From Trinickia caryophylli (GTDB lineage: Bacteria; Pseudomonadota; Gammaproteobacteria; Burkholderiales; Burkholderiaceae): a stretch of DNA of 64,000 nt. The stretch covers positions 682,001 through 746,000 of the forward strand of contig NZ_CP139971.1 of NCBI RefSeq assembly GCF_034424545.1, read 5' to 3'. Made by a program: the position numbers and the translations under genes. Under the pieces are notes generated by a model that worked only from the letters and a program-made list of their open reading frames with translations, had not been told where the DNA came from and made no database searches. Below, piece by piece: positions 35,555 to 44,768 of this stretch (positions within the stretch are counted from its first letter, which is position 1; each line of letters begins with the position of its first letter).

Positions 35555-36763
35555 ATGATCGATATCCTCAGCATTTCCAAAGACGCTTCCCGCCTCGCGC
35601 AGATCGTGCGGCAAATCGGCGAATGCGGAAGCTACCGGACTACGCGCGCCGTCGGTAGCCCTTCATCGCTCGCTCAGCGCGGCGACAGCCTCGATGCGTT
35701 CGACGTGCTGATCGTGGATGCGCAGTCGCTCGACGATGCCGAACTCGCCGTGGTGGCGGATCTATGCCGCCGTTACGAGCGCATGACATGCATTCTGCTG
35801 TCGGACGACGCCTCGCCCGAGACGCTGATCGCCGCCATGCGGGCCGGTTTTCGCGATGTGCTGGCCTGGCCGCTCGAACACCGCGCGCTCTGCGATGCGC
35901 TGCAACGCGCCGAAAGCAAGCGGCTGCAGGGCGCGACGCACGAAACGCGCATCGTGTCGTTCATCTCGTGCAAGGGCGGCACGGGTACGACGCTGATCGC
36001 CACGAACGTGGCGCAGGCAATCTCGAAGCTGGAACACCAGCGCGTGCTGCTCATCGATCTGAACCAGCTTTACGGCGACGCCGCGTTCGTGATGACGAGC
36101 GAGGCGCCTCCGTCGACATTGCCCGACGTGTGTGCGCAGATCGACCGGATGGACTCGGCCTTTCTCGATGCGAGCCTGCTCCACGTCAGCGAGACGTTTC
36201 ACGTGCTTGCGGGCGCGGGCGACCCGGTCAAGGCCGCCGAAGTCGGCTTCGAGCGGCTCGAGTGGATCATCGGTATCGCCATTCCGCGTTACGACTTCGT
36301 GATCTTCGATCTCGGCCAGTCGATCAACCCGCTGTCGATGCTCGCGCTCGATCGCAGCGACGAAATCCACATGGTGCTGCAGGCGAGCATGCCGCATGTG
36401 CGCGCCGGACGGCGGCTGCGCGAGATTCTCGGCTCTCTCGGCTACGGCAACGATCGCCTGCGCCTGCTGCTCAACCGTTACAGCCGCGAATTGGAGCGCT
36501 CGCGCACCGCCCTCGAGGAGGTGGTGGACCTGACACCCTACCAGGTGCTGCCGGACGATACGGCCGTGGTCACCGAGGCGCTCGATGAAGGCGTGCCCGT
36601 GAGTACGATCAAGCGCAACTGCGCCCTTTCTCGCGCGTTGCAGCAGCTCGCGGAGAACATCGTCGCCGGCGCTGCCGCACCCGCGCGCGGCAAGGCGCGC
36701 AGCGAGACGCGACCCATCCGCTTTTTCGGGCGCGTAGTCACGCCCAAGCTCAAAACCATGTAA
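35555..36763 (+). CDS. cpaE: CpaE/TadZ pilus-localisation ATPase
   Basis: 402 residues. An N-terminal receiver-like domain (about 1-120, ILSISKDASRLAQIVRQIGE... AMRAGFRDVLAWPL) precedes a MinD/ParA-type domain with deviant Walker A SFISCKGGTGTTLIATN and DFVIFDLGQSINPLS as Walker B region. TadZ/CpaE proteins mark the pole where the Flp apparatus assembles. The C-terminus is basic (RPIRFFGRVVTPKLKTM). It lies 31 nt after the TadE pair and 21 nt before tadA. Confidence 0.92.
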   Translation: MIDILSISKDASRLAQIVRQIGECGSYRTTRAVGSPSSLAQRGDSLDAFDVLIVDAQSLDDAELAVVADLCRRYERMTCILLSDDASPETLIAAMRAGFRDVLAWPLEHRALCDALQRAESKRLQGATHETRIVSFISCKGGTGTTLIATNVAQAISKLEHQRVLLIDLNQLYGDAAFVMTSEAPPSTLPDVCAQIDRMDSAFLDASLLHVSETFHVLAGAGDPVKAAEVGFERLEWIIGIAIPRYDFVIFDLGQSINPLSMLALDRSDEIHMVLQASMPHVRAGRRLREILGSLGYGNDRLRLLLNRYSRELERSRTALEEVVDLTPYQVLPDDTAVVTEALDEGVPVSTIKRNCALSRALQQLAENIVAGAAAPARGKARSETRPIRFFGRVVTPKLKTM

Positions 36764-36784
36764 GCAGGGAACGGGAGAAACATC

Positions 36785-38155
36785 ATGTCGCTGCGTGAAC
36801 AGATATCAGGGCAATTCGTGCAATCGTTCGGCGAACGAAACAGCGGTCCGGGCACGTCCGCAAGCGGCATGGCACGCGCCGCCTATCAAACGCTCAAGCG
36901 CGAAGTCCATCATTCGGTGCTCGACCGCGTCGAGCTCGAACGGCTTTCGCGCATGCCCGTCGATCAGGTCCGCCAGGAGATCGGCGCGCTGATCGGCCGC
37001 ATTCTCGACGAGGAGCGCGTGCCCGCGAGCGATCAGGAGCGCAAGCAGCTCGTGAGCGACGTCTACGACGAAATGTTCGGATTCGGCCCGCTCGAGGCAC
37101 TGCTGCGCGACCCGACGATCTCCGACATCCTCGTCAATACCTCGAAGCAGACCTACATCGAGCGCAAGGGCCGCCTCGAACTCACCGACGTGACGTTCTA
37201 CGACGATGCGCACTTGATGAAGATCATCGAAAAGATCGTCTCCCGGGTGGGGCGGCGCATCGACGAATCGAGCCCGATGGTGGATGCCCGCCTGCCCGAT
37301 GGCTCGCGCGTCAACGCGATCATTCCGCCTTCGGCGATCGATGGTCCACTTGTTTCCATCCGCCGCTTTTCGGTCAATCCGCTGCAGATGTCCGATCTCA
37401 TCGATCTGCAGACATTGACGCCGCCGATGGCGGAACTGCTCGACGCGCTCGCACGCGCAAAAGTGAACATCCTGATTTCTGGCGGGACCGGCAGCGGCAA
37501 GACGACGCTGCTCAATGTCCTGTCCGGCTTCATTCCAAGCGACGAGCGGATCGTCACGATCGAGGATGCCGCCGAGCTTCAGCTTCGGCAGCCGCACGTA
37601 CTGCGGCTCGAGACGCGGCCGCCGAACATCGAGGGACGCGGCGAGATCACGCAACGCACACTGGTGCGCAATGCGCTGCGCATGCGGCCCGACCGCATCA
37701 TCCTCGGCGAAGTTCGTGGGCCCGAAGCGCTCGACATGCTGGCCGCGATGAACACGGGCCACGAGGGCTCGCTCGCGACGATTCACGCCAATACGCCGCG
37801 CGATGCGCTGACCCGCCTCGAAAACATGGTCAGTCTGGCCGGCATGGGGCTGCCGCCGAAGACCATGCGTCAACAGATCGCATCGGCGATCTCGGTCGTG
37901 ATTCAGGCCACCCGCCTGACCGACGGACGGCGCAAGATCGTCAGCATTCAGGAGCTCACGGGCATGGAGGGCGAGATCATCAACATGCAGGAGCTCTTTG
38001 CGTTCAAGCGCACCGGTGTCGATCGCAGTGGCGCGGTGAAGGGCTACTTCGCCGCCACCGGTGTGCGCCCCAAATTCGTCGAACGGTTGCAGGCCTTCGG
38101 CATCAATTTGCCGGACGAGCTCTACGATCCGGCGCGGCGCTTCGAAACGGCGTGA
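36785..38155 (+). CDS. tadA: CpaF/TadA secretion ATPase
   Basis: A 456-residue VirB11/GspE-family hexameric ATPase that powers Flp assembly at the inner membrane. [20 protein letters not shown] is Walker [14 protein letters not shown] the Asp box, [20 protein letters not shown]alker B, and [18 protein letters not shown] the His box. Length and order match CpaF. GAACGGGAG precedes the ATG. An antisense open frame of about 900 codons covers this and the next gene but has no family features. Confidence 0.95.
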   Translation: MSLREQISGQFVQSFGERNSGPGTSASGMARAAYQTLKREVHHSVLDRVELERLSRMPVDQVRQEIGALIGRILDEERVPASDQERKQLVSDVYDEMFGFGPLEALLRDPTISDILVNTSKQTYIERKGRLELTDVTFYDDAHLMKIIEKIVSRVGRRIDESSPMVDARLPDGSRVNAIIPPSAIDGPLVSIRRFSVNPLQMSDLIDLQTLTPPMAELLDALARAKVNILISGGTGSGKTTLLNVLSGFIPSDERIVTIEDAAELQLRQPHVLRLETRPPNIEGRGEITQRTLVRNALRMRPDRIILGEVRGPEALDMLAAMNTGHEGSLATIHANTPRDALTRLENMVSLAGMGLPPKTMRQQIASAISVVIQATRLTDGRRKIVSIQELTGMEGEIINMQELFAFKRTGVDRSGAVKGYFAATGVRPKFVERLQAFGINLPDELYDPARRFETA

Positions 38156-38185
38156 GGCACTGAACAACAACTCCAGGAGGCCCGT

Positions 38186-39163
38186 ATGGACCCGATCTTC
38201 TACGCCTTTATCGTTCTCGTCTTCGTCGCCGTGGTGCTGGCCGTAGAGGGCGTCTACCTCTGGTGGAACAGCCGCCACGGCCCCGCGGCGCGGCGCATCG
38301 AATCGCGCATTCGCGCGCTTTCCGCGGGTGGTCAGATAGGCAAGGAACGGCTCTCGATTCTCAAGGACCGCATGTTGCGCGACGCAAGCGGCTTCGAAAA
38401 ACTGCTGATGGAGTTGCCGCGCGTACAGACGCTCGATTTGCTGATACAGCAATCCGGCGTGACCTGGACGGCGTCGAAGCTCGTGCTCGCGAGCCTCTTG
38501 CTTCCGCTCGTGGTGCTGATCGCGACCATGCTTACGCCGGTTCCACCCGCGATCGGCGTGCCTGTGGCCCTTGCCTCGAGCGCGCTGCCGTATCTCCACA
38601 TCAAGCGTCGGCGTGCCAAGCGGCTCGCGCAGCTCGAGCGGCAACTGCCCGACATGGCCGATACGATCGGCCGCGCGCTGCGCGCCGGCCACTCGTTCGC
38701 GAGCGCGATCGGGATGGTGAGTTCGGAATTCCCGCAGCCCACCTCGGGTGAGTTCCGCATTACGTTCGACGAAATCAACTACGGCGTGCCGCTCAACGAA
38801 GCGCTCATGAATCTGGCCAAACGTGTGCCGATTCGCGATTTGCGCTACTTCGTCATCGCCGTGCTGATCCAGCGCGAAACCGGAGGCAATCTCGCGGAAG
38901 TACTCGACGGTATTGCGTTCCTGATCCGCGAGCGCTTCAAGCTGTTCGACAAGGTTCGCGTGCTGTCCGCCGAGGGCAAGATGTCCGCATGGGTGCTCGG
39001 TTTGCTGCCGTTCATTACCGGGGGCGCCATGATGGTGCTGAACCGCCCGTTTCTCGAAGTCCTGTGGACGGACCCGGCGGGCATCAAGGTGATTGCGGTC
39101 ATCGCGGGGCTGATGGTGATCGGTATCTATTCGATGCGGCGCATCATCCGCATCCGCGTTTGA
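38186..39163 (+). CDS. tadB: TadB inner-membrane platform protein
   Basis: 325 residues. N-terminal membrane helix (FIVLVFVAVVLAVEGVYLWW), a pair near 95-130, and two at the C-terminus. The T2SF domain is visible in LERQLPDMADTIGRALRAGH and FFVIA-type segments such as RYFVIAVLIQRETGGNLAEV. It pairs with TadC in the pilus base. CAGGAGG precedes the ATG. Confidence 0.92.
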   Translation: MDPIFYAFIVLVFVAVVLAVEGVYLWWNSRHGPAARRIESRIRALSAGGQIGKERLSILKDRMLRDASGFEKLLMELPRVQTLDLLIQQSGVTWTASKLVLASLLLPLVVLIATMLTPVPPAIGVPVALASSALPYLHIKRRRAKRLAQLERQLPDMADTIGRALRAGHSFASAIGMVSSEFPQPTSGEFRITFDEINYGVPLNEALMNLAKRVPIRDLRYFVIAVLIQRETGGNLAEVLDGIAFLIRERFKLFDKVRVLSAEGKMSAWVLGLLPFITGGAMMVLNRPFLEVLWTDPAGIKVIAVIAGLMVIGIYSMRRIIRIRV

Positions 39164-39209
39164 TGCCGCCACCCTTGCGCCACAGCGAGAGATAAAGGAG
39201 AAAATCATC

Positions 39210-40178
39210 ATGCAATCGCCCAATACCATGCACCTGCTGCTGTTGGCAGGGCTGTTCGCCTTCGTGTTCGCCGGGGCGTTCGGCGCCATGTATCTCTTTG
39301 CGCCGCGCGACATGCGAAAGCGCATCGAGCAGGCCGGCGGGGCGCCTCGTGCCGCCGCGGCGGGCGAGGTCGCCTCCCCGGGTGCGGCGTGGCTCGAAAA
39401 AATCGCCGACCTTTCGCAGCCGATCGCCAAGCTCTCCATTCCGAAAGAGGGATGGGAAAATTCGGTGCTGCGCGTGGAGCTGATGAATGCGGGATGGCGA
39501 TCGCCGAATGCGGCCGCCATCTACTTCGCCGCGAAAACCGTGCTTGCGCTGGCACTTCCGCTCGCCGCGCTGCCCTGGCTGCTCGGCGGGTCGCTCGCCG
39601 CGCAGCCGCTCGCGCTTTCGGCCGTGCTGATCGTATTTGGCGGAATTGGCTACTACGTGCCGAACACCTTCCTCAAACGCCGGGTAAGACTGCGCAAGCG
39701 CACGATTTTCGAGGACTTCCCTGACGCACTCGATCTGCTGACCGTATGCATCGAGGCGGGTTTGAGCCTCGATGCCGGGCTCATGAAGGTGACGGAGGAA
39801 ATCAAGGTCCGCAGCACGATCGTTGCCAGCGAACTCGAATTAATGCTGCTCGAAATGCGCTCGGGCTTCACGCGGGAAAAGGCGCTGCGCAACCTGTCGC
39901 TGAGAACCGGCGTGGAAGACATCGATTCGTTCGCGACGATGCTGATTCAGGCGGAGCGATTCGGCACGAGCATTGGCGATTCGCTGCGGGTACTTTCCGA
40001 CACCTTGCGTACACGGCGGCGCATGCGCGCCGAGGAGCAGGCCGCGAAGATCGCGCTCAAGCTGCTGCTGCCGCTCGCGTTTTGCATCTTTCCCGCCCTG
40101 TTGACGGTGCTGCTCGGGCCTGCGTTCATCCATGTCTACCGCGTGCTGCTGCCGACGATGACGGGAACCGGGGGCTGA
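39210..40178 (+). CDS. tadC: TadC inner-membrane platform protein
   Basis: 322 residues with an N-terminal helix (LLLLAGLFAFVFAGAFGAMY), a central helical pair, the T2SF domain (EDFPDALDLLTVCIEAGLSLDAGL; FATMLIQAERFGTSIGDSLR) and C-terminal helices around LLPLAFCIFPALLTVLLGPA. It is the usual partner of TadB and the last gene of the tad operon. AAGGAG precedes the ATG, and a strong hairpin follows the stop. No TPR protein TadD is found after it. Confidence 0.92.
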   Translation: MQSPNTMHLLLLAGLFAFVFAGAFGAMYLFAPRDMRKRIEQAGGAPRAAAAGEVASPGAAWLEKIADLSQPIAKLSIPKEGWENSVLRVELMNAGWRSPNAAAIYFAAKTVLALALPLAALPWLLGGSLAAQPLALSAVLIVFGGIGYYVPNTFLKRRVRLRKRTIFEDFPDALDLLTVCIEAGLSLDAGLMKVTEEIKVRSTIVASELELMLLEMRSGFTREKALRNLSLRTGVEDIDSFATMLIQAERFGTSIGDSLRVLSDTLRTRRRMRAEEQAAKIALKLLLPLAFCIFPALLTVLLGPAFIHVYRVLLPTMTGTGG

Positions 40179-40556
40179 ATTTTGGCCGGTGCGGCATCGC
40201 TCGCACCGGCCAACGCGTCGGGCCGGGTTCGTGCGATTTACGCCACATTCATGCGGCATACCGCCTCACCGGCTGATGCCTGGGCGGCGCCTGCGATTCC
40301 CTTGCCGCACCGCCTCTTGCACGCCCCCGCCCGGGGCGTCGCCGCGCTAAATGCATCTGCGCATCATTCCCATTCTCGTTGACGAATGACCGGCTCCATC
40401 GGTACGATCGTTCCACTTTTCGCGGCAAGCACGAAAACATCGGCGGGCTATGATCGTTGCCCCCCCGCCAGCGCCGACGCTGCCGCAATACCCGAAACAA
40501 GCCGAGCGGTACGGACGTTGCCGATCGGCGCCTCATAAGAAACTTCAAGGATTTTC
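40179..40556. other. Intergenic interval between tadC and oprB
   Basis: 378 bp holding the tad end hairpin and presumably the oprB promoter. I see no gene or other repeat. Confidence 0.5.
40182..40213 (+). terminator. Stem-loop closing the tad operon
   Basis: TTGGCCGGTGC (40182-40192) and GCACCGGCCAA (40203-40213) form an 11-bp perfect stem, extendable by one G-C pair, around an 8-10-nt loop. It starts 3 bp after the tadC stop. A TTTT run lies on the 5' side, not the 3' side, so termination may need Rho, or the stem may protect the 3' end. Confidence 0.6.
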
Positions 40557-41978
40557 ATGGTGTCGACATCCTCGTTCTCGCCCGCGCTGCGCCGGTGCAC
40601 CGTGTCCGTCGCTCTTGCCTTTGCCTGCCTCGGCGGCGCGGGCGCCCGTGCAGCCGGTACGTCCGATTCGGCCGATGCCCAACCCGCGGCGAACGCGAAC
40701 GCGAACGCCAACGGCGCGGCGAATGGCGAAACGCAAGCTCCGCAAGCGGAGCAGAGCCTCTGGACGCGCGACACGCTGCTGGGCGACATCGGCGGCGTGC
40801 GCCCATGGCTCGGCAAATATGGCGTGACGCTCGGCATCGTCGAAACGAGTGAATACCTCGCCAACCTGCGCGGCGGGCTCAGGCGCGGCGGTACCTACGA
40901 TGGCGTCACGACGGTGACCCTCGGTGTCGACACTGAAAAGGCGTTTGGTCTGAAAGGCGGCTCGTTCAACGTCAGCGCGCTGCAGATCCACGGTCGCCAC
41001 TTGAGCGAAAACAATCTGGGCACGCTGAACACGGCGAGCGGCATCGAGGCACAGGATACGACGCGGCTGTGGGAGCTCTGGTACCAGCAGTCGCTACTGA
41101 ACGACCGGCTCGACGTGAAGGTCGGTCAACAGGCGATCGACCAGGAGTTCATGACGAGCCAGTATGCGAGCACGTTCATCGGCACGATGTTCGGCTGGCC
41201 CGGCGTACCCTCATACGATATGCCGAGCGGCGGCCCCGCGTATCCGCTGGCGGCGCTCGGCGTGCGCGCACGCGCGCACATCGCGCCGTCGCTCACGGCC
41301 ATGGCCGGCATATTCGACGGCGATCCGCTCGGCAACGATGCGGGCAACCGCAGCGGCACGAACTTCAATCTGCATAACGGCGCCCTCTATATCGGCGAAT
41401 TGCAGTATGCGATCAATCAGCCCGCCGAGGGCGACGGCGCGCCGGGCAAGACCACGCACACCGGTTTGCCCGGTACCTACAAGATCGGTGTCTGGTACAA
41501 CAATGGGCGCTTTGCGGATCAGCAAACCGCTGCGCTTCATCGCGGCAATTACAGTTTTTACGCCGTTGCCGACCAGATGATCTGGCGCCCGGATCCGAGC
41601 GGCGCCCGCAGCGTAGGGGTGTTCGCACGCGTCATGGGCGCCCCCGGGGACCGCAATCTCGCGAGCGTCAGCGCCAACCTGGGCGTGGTCATGAAGGCGC
41701 CGTTCGCAGGGCGAGAAAACGACAGCGTCGGGCTCGGCCTCGCCTATATCAAGGTGGGCAACCACGCACGCGCCTCGGATATCGACAACGGCTATGTGCC
41801 GCGCGGCAGCGAAACGGCGCTCGAGGCAACCTATCAATACCAGGTCGCGCCATGGTGGCAAATTCAGGGAGACCTGCAATACACGTTCAATGCGGGCGCG
41901 GGCCAGAACCCGAACGACCAGACGAAAGCGCTGCGCAACACGTTCGTCGTCGGCGTGCGCACGAACATCACGTTCTGA
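40557..41978 (+). CDS. oprB: OprB-family carbohydrate-selective porin
   Basis: 473 residues. Signal peptide to about ARAAG, then a low-complexity Ala/Asn/Glu linker (ANANANANGAANGETQA). The mature barrel has OprB hallmarks: LLGDIGGVRPWLGKYGVTLG near the start, LWELWYQQSLLNDRLDVKVGQ, and a C-terminus LRNTFVVGVRTNITF ending in Phe. It allows sugar diffusion through the outer membrane. No sugar transporter or kinase is adjacent, so the specific substrate is open. It appears monocistronic. Confidence 0.92.
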   Translation: MVSTSSFSPALRRCTVSVALAFACLGGAGARAAGTSDSADAQPAANANANANGAANGETQAPQAEQSLWTRDTLLGDIGGVRPWLGKYGVTLGIVETSEYLANLRGGLRRGGTYDGVTTVTLGVDTEKAFGLKGGSFNVSALQIHGRHLSENNLGTLNTASGIEAQDTTRLWELWYQQSLLNDRLDVKVGQQAIDQEFMTSQYASTFIGTMFGWPGVPSYDMPSGGPAYPLAALGVRARAHIAPSLTAMAGIFDGDPLGNDAGNRSGTNFNLHNGALYIGELQYAINQPAEGDGAPGKTTHTGLPGTYKIGVWYNNGRFADQQTAALHRGNYSFYAVADQMIWRPDPSGARSVGVFARVMGAPGDRNLASVSANLGVVMKAPFAGRENDSVGLGLAYIKVGNHARASDIDNGYVPRGSETALEATYQYQVAPWWQIQGDLQYTFNAGAGQNPNDQTKALRNTFVVGVRTNITF

Positions 41979-42067
41979 CCGGTCGGGCGAGAAGTTCGAA
42001 TGGCGTGGCGCGTGGCATAGTGGAAGGCCTCGGACCCATTGCTCGTGCCATTGAAGGAGAGCCTCCC

Positions 42068-42346
42068 GTGATCCGCAAGACCCTCACTGCTTCGCGCCTG
42101 CGCGACGAGGTTGCCCGGCGCATTCATCGCATGCCCGACGTCATCGAGGACGGGGTGAAGATCGCCGTGCCGCGCCCGCAAAAACAGGAGCCGGACACGT
42201 CCGGCTGCAACTGGACGATGAAGCATTTCGGCAACGCCATCGGTTTCGAGCGAACTGTCGAGAACGTGCTCGCGGCCGTGCGTGCCGAATACAACCTGGC
42301 CGATGCCGACGACGGCAAGGATATCCGCAGCCTCTTCGGCGAATAA
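42068..42346 (+). CDS. Small hypothetical protein
   Basis: 92 residues from a GTG start with GAAGGAGA 7-8 nt upstream. It contains DEVARRIHRMPDVIEDGVKI, a CNWTMKHFGNAIGFERTVEN block and an acidic end (ADADDGKDIRSLFGE). Soluble, no motif that I recognise. Longer in-frame extension upstream is unsupported. It stands alone between oprB and the convergent transferase-like gene. Confidence 0.7.
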   Translation: MIRKTLTASRLRDEVARRIHRMPDVIEDGVKIAVPRPQKQEPDTSGCNWTMKHFGNAIGFERTVENVLAAVRAEYNLADADDGKDIRSLFGE

Positions 42347-42379
42347 CCTTCCGAACGGGCTGCCGGCGAAACGCGCGCC

Positions 42380-43468
42380 TTACGCATTGCCCGAAATATC
42401 TCGCTTGGCCGCCTCGAGCTTCGTTTCGCCGGTGCGGCGTGCCGGTGCGAGCAGGCGCCGCCACGCCGGCAGTGTCGCCATCCGGACAAATGGCTTGAGC
42501 GCCGCCCTTGCCCGGCCGAGCCGGTGCCGCCATACGAGCGCCCGCCAAACACAGGCCGGGTCGAACTTATCGCGGCGGGCTTCGCGCTCGATCAGCGATT
42601 TGCTGCCCGGCAAGTGGACGAACGCGCAACGGCTGAACCAATAGAGATTCCGATGCGTGTTGCCGGGCCAATGACGGCCGACCGCCTGATAAGCGCCCAC
42701 CTCGACGAACGCGTGCCCCGCTTGCGCCAGCAGGCAAAGCGCGGCCGAAATGAACGCCTCGTCTCCGTGATGATGCAGATGTCGAACGGCCGCGAGGTAG
42801 CGGCCGAAACAGGCTCGGCCCTGCTCGACGAGCAAGGCCAGAAACGCCTGCGTGCAAAGCAGGAACTCGCCGCCATACCAGCGCGGATTGACGAGGGGCC
42901 CGCCCGCCACACGTTCGAGGTCCGCGATCACGCGCTCGCTGCCGTACGCCGGGAACACCTGGTCGGATATGTCGAACACGCCGGCACCGAGGCGTGCGCT
43001 ACGCGCAACGAGCGCGGCGTCCAGTCCGCGCATGGCCACCATGTCGGTGTCGAGCAGCAGAAAAAGCGCATCCGGCGGTAAGGTCTGCGCGACCTGCATC
43101 ATCAGATCGAGCTTGAAGTGCGCGGCGTAAAACGGTGTGTTCTTGGGCAGATCGCTGCGGGTCGTGGTCAGCAGGTGCACGGCGGGGCGAGCGGCGGCGT
43201 CCGGCAACGCCGCCCACTCGGCGGCCACCGCGTCCGGAGCGTTCGTATAGACGTTGAGCCGGGGCATGCCGGCCGCGAGCAACGACCGGTTCAGACAGGC
43301 CGCCTGCCGGATGTAGGTGCTCGGGTCCGCACTGCGGCAATTCGGGCTAGCGGCCGCCGCGTAGTCGAGATACACCAGCGCGCACGGCACGATCGCCGGC
43401 AACGTCGGACGCTGCACCTGCTCGTGCATACAGCGGGAATCGCAGGTTTGCATAGTCGTTTGCGACAT
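42380..43468 (-). CDS. Putative GT-A-type glycosyltransferase, unassigned family
   Basis: About 362 residues. LIYLDYAAAA-like N-terminal beta strand (CALVYLDYAAAASPNC), then LFLLLDTDMVAMRGLDAALV, with a D-x-D motif after a hydrophobic strand as in GT-A transferases. The later HHHGDEAFISAALCLLAQAG resembles acceptor or metal-side motifs of GT8-like proteins, and GRHWPGNTHRNL follows. No signal peptide or membrane helix. Met 43468 is chosen over 43510; ribosome signals are weak for both. Function uncertain; nothing glycan-related is directly beside it. Confidence 0.6.
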   Translation of the reverse strand: MSQTTMQTCDSRCMHEQVQRPTLPAIVPCALVYLDYAAAASPNCRSADPSTYIRQAACLNRSLLAAGMPRLNVYTNAPDAVAAEWAALPDAAARPAVHLLTTTRSDLPKNTPFYAAHFKLDLMMQVAQTLPPDALFLLLDTDMVAMRGLDAALVARSARLGAGVFDISDQVFPAYGSERVIADLERVAGGPLVNPRWYGGEFLLCTQAFLALLVEQGRACFGRYLAAVRHLHHHGDEAFISAALCLLAQAGHAFVEVGAYQAVGRHWPGNTHRNLYWFSRCAFVHLPGSKSLIEREARRDKFDPACVWRALVWRHRLGRARAALKPFVRMATLPAWRRLLAPARRTGETKLEAAKRDISGNA

Positions 43469-43755
43469 GCCGCGAACGCCCCCCAGTACGGCGGGGCGCG
43501 CAACGCGCATGCCCGCTCGACATCGATGAATGGCCCGGGCGGCATGCGCCCGATCAGCACGCCGCTTGCGGGCGCTCCCAACGATTATGTCCGCTCGCGC
43601 CTTGCCCTATGCGCCATGTTCGCGCCATCGACCGCCCAAAGCGTTCGCAAACGCGCTGAGGCCAGCCTCGCCCGGCGCGGCATGCGTCTTTAACGGTGAC
43701 ATCCGCATTTGCGGGAAAATAGCGGACGTCAGGTCTTCGAGAGCCACTCCGCCCC

Positions 43756-44673
43756 ATGTCGTCCCCATCCCCCCAGCCCGGCTGGTTGCAGCGAGCAATC
43801 GTCGAGCGGGCTCGCCACGCGCTTGCGTGCGGCGCGCTGCAGCCGATCGAGACCTCACTGGCGACGATCGACGACGGCGGCGTGCGCTTCGCCGTGCGGC
43901 AGGTGTCGAGCCTCGTTCGCAAGGCCCGCGAACGGCCGGCCGCCCGCGGCGATGACTTCGATCCGTTCCTGCCCTACGATCCGGATCTGTTTGTCGCCGA
44001 TCTTTCGCCGACGCACGTCGCCTTGCTGAACAAATTCAACGTCATCGACCATCATCTGTTGATCGTCACGCGTGCGTTCGAAGATCAGGAAACACTGCTC
44101 GGACTGGCCGATTTCGAAGCGTGGAATCTGTGCCTGCAGGCGCTCGACGGCTGGCTCGGCTTTTACAACGGTGGCGTGCAAGCAGGCGCCAGCCAGCGGC
44201 ACAAACACATGCAAGCCGTTGCGCCGGCGCTCGGAGAGGCCGGCATGCCACTGCCCATCGCGCCGCTCCTCGATGCCGCGCCGCGAGACGGCCGCGTCTG
44301 CACGGTGGCGGGGCTGCCTTTCGCCCATGCTTTTTGCCGCCTTACGTCCGAGCGCGGCGAGGCGGCGCCGGCGATGCTCGCGGCCTATCGCCGGCTGCTC
44401 GACACGCTAGGCGTGAGCGCGCTCGCCAGCCCCGCCGATGCGCGACAGAGCGCGCCGTACAATCTGCTCGTCACATCTCGGTGGATGCTCGCGGTGCCGC
44501 GCACGGCCGAAAGCGCCGAAGGCGTCGCGGTCAACGCGCTCGGATTCGCCGGCTCGCTGTTCGTGCGCGATGCGACGCAGATGGAAGCCGTCCGCCGAGT
44601 CGGTCCACTGCGGCTTTTGCAGCGCGTGGCCCGCCCGCTCGCCGGCGGCAACCGTGGCAGCAGCGGCGGCTGA
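43756..44673 (+). CDS. Ap4A phosphorylase/ATP adenylyltransferase-like protein
   Basis: 305 residues of the Apa2 branch of the HIT superfamily. The nucleotide-transfer motif is RHKHMQ (H-x-H-x-Q) after NGGVQAGASQ, preceded by LNKFNVIDHHLLIVTRAFEDQE, typical of Apa1/2. It would split Ap4A using phosphate to give ATP and ADP. The C-terminal SAPYNLLVTSRWMLAVPR is also conserved. Upstream a 9-bp inverted repeat with one mismatch (43698-43706 / 43722-43730) lies in the gap from the divergent gene. The NlpC/P60 lipoprotein gene follows 95 bp later. Confidence 0.85.
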   Translation: MSSPSPQPGWLQRAIVERARHALACGALQPIETSLATIDDGGVRFAVRQVSSLVRKARERPAARGDDFDPFLPYDPDLFVADLSPTHVALLNKFNVIDHHLLIVTRAFEDQETLLGLADFEAWNLCLQALDGWLGFYNGGVQAGASQRHKHMQAVAPALGEAGMPLPIAPLLDAAPRDGRVCTVAGLPFAHAFCRLTSERGEAAPAMLAAYRRLLDTLGVSALASPADARQSAPYNLLVTSRWMLAVPRTAESAEGVAVNALGFAGSLFVRDATQMEAVRRVGPLRLLQRVARPLAGGNRGSSGG

Positions 44674-44768
44674 GGCGAGCGTCGATGCAACCGCGTTCGC
44701 GCCGCTTTCCACGAGCTCCTCGGGCTACCCTTTTTGCCGTTTCTTCATTCTTTTCGGACTCCTCATCG

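Noticed and set aside
36806-39520. Minus-strand open frame of about 900 codons
   Set aside because: Antisense to tadA, tadB and tadC, which have complete family motifs; the frame is a by-product of high GC and has Arg/Asp/His-rich sequence without motifs.
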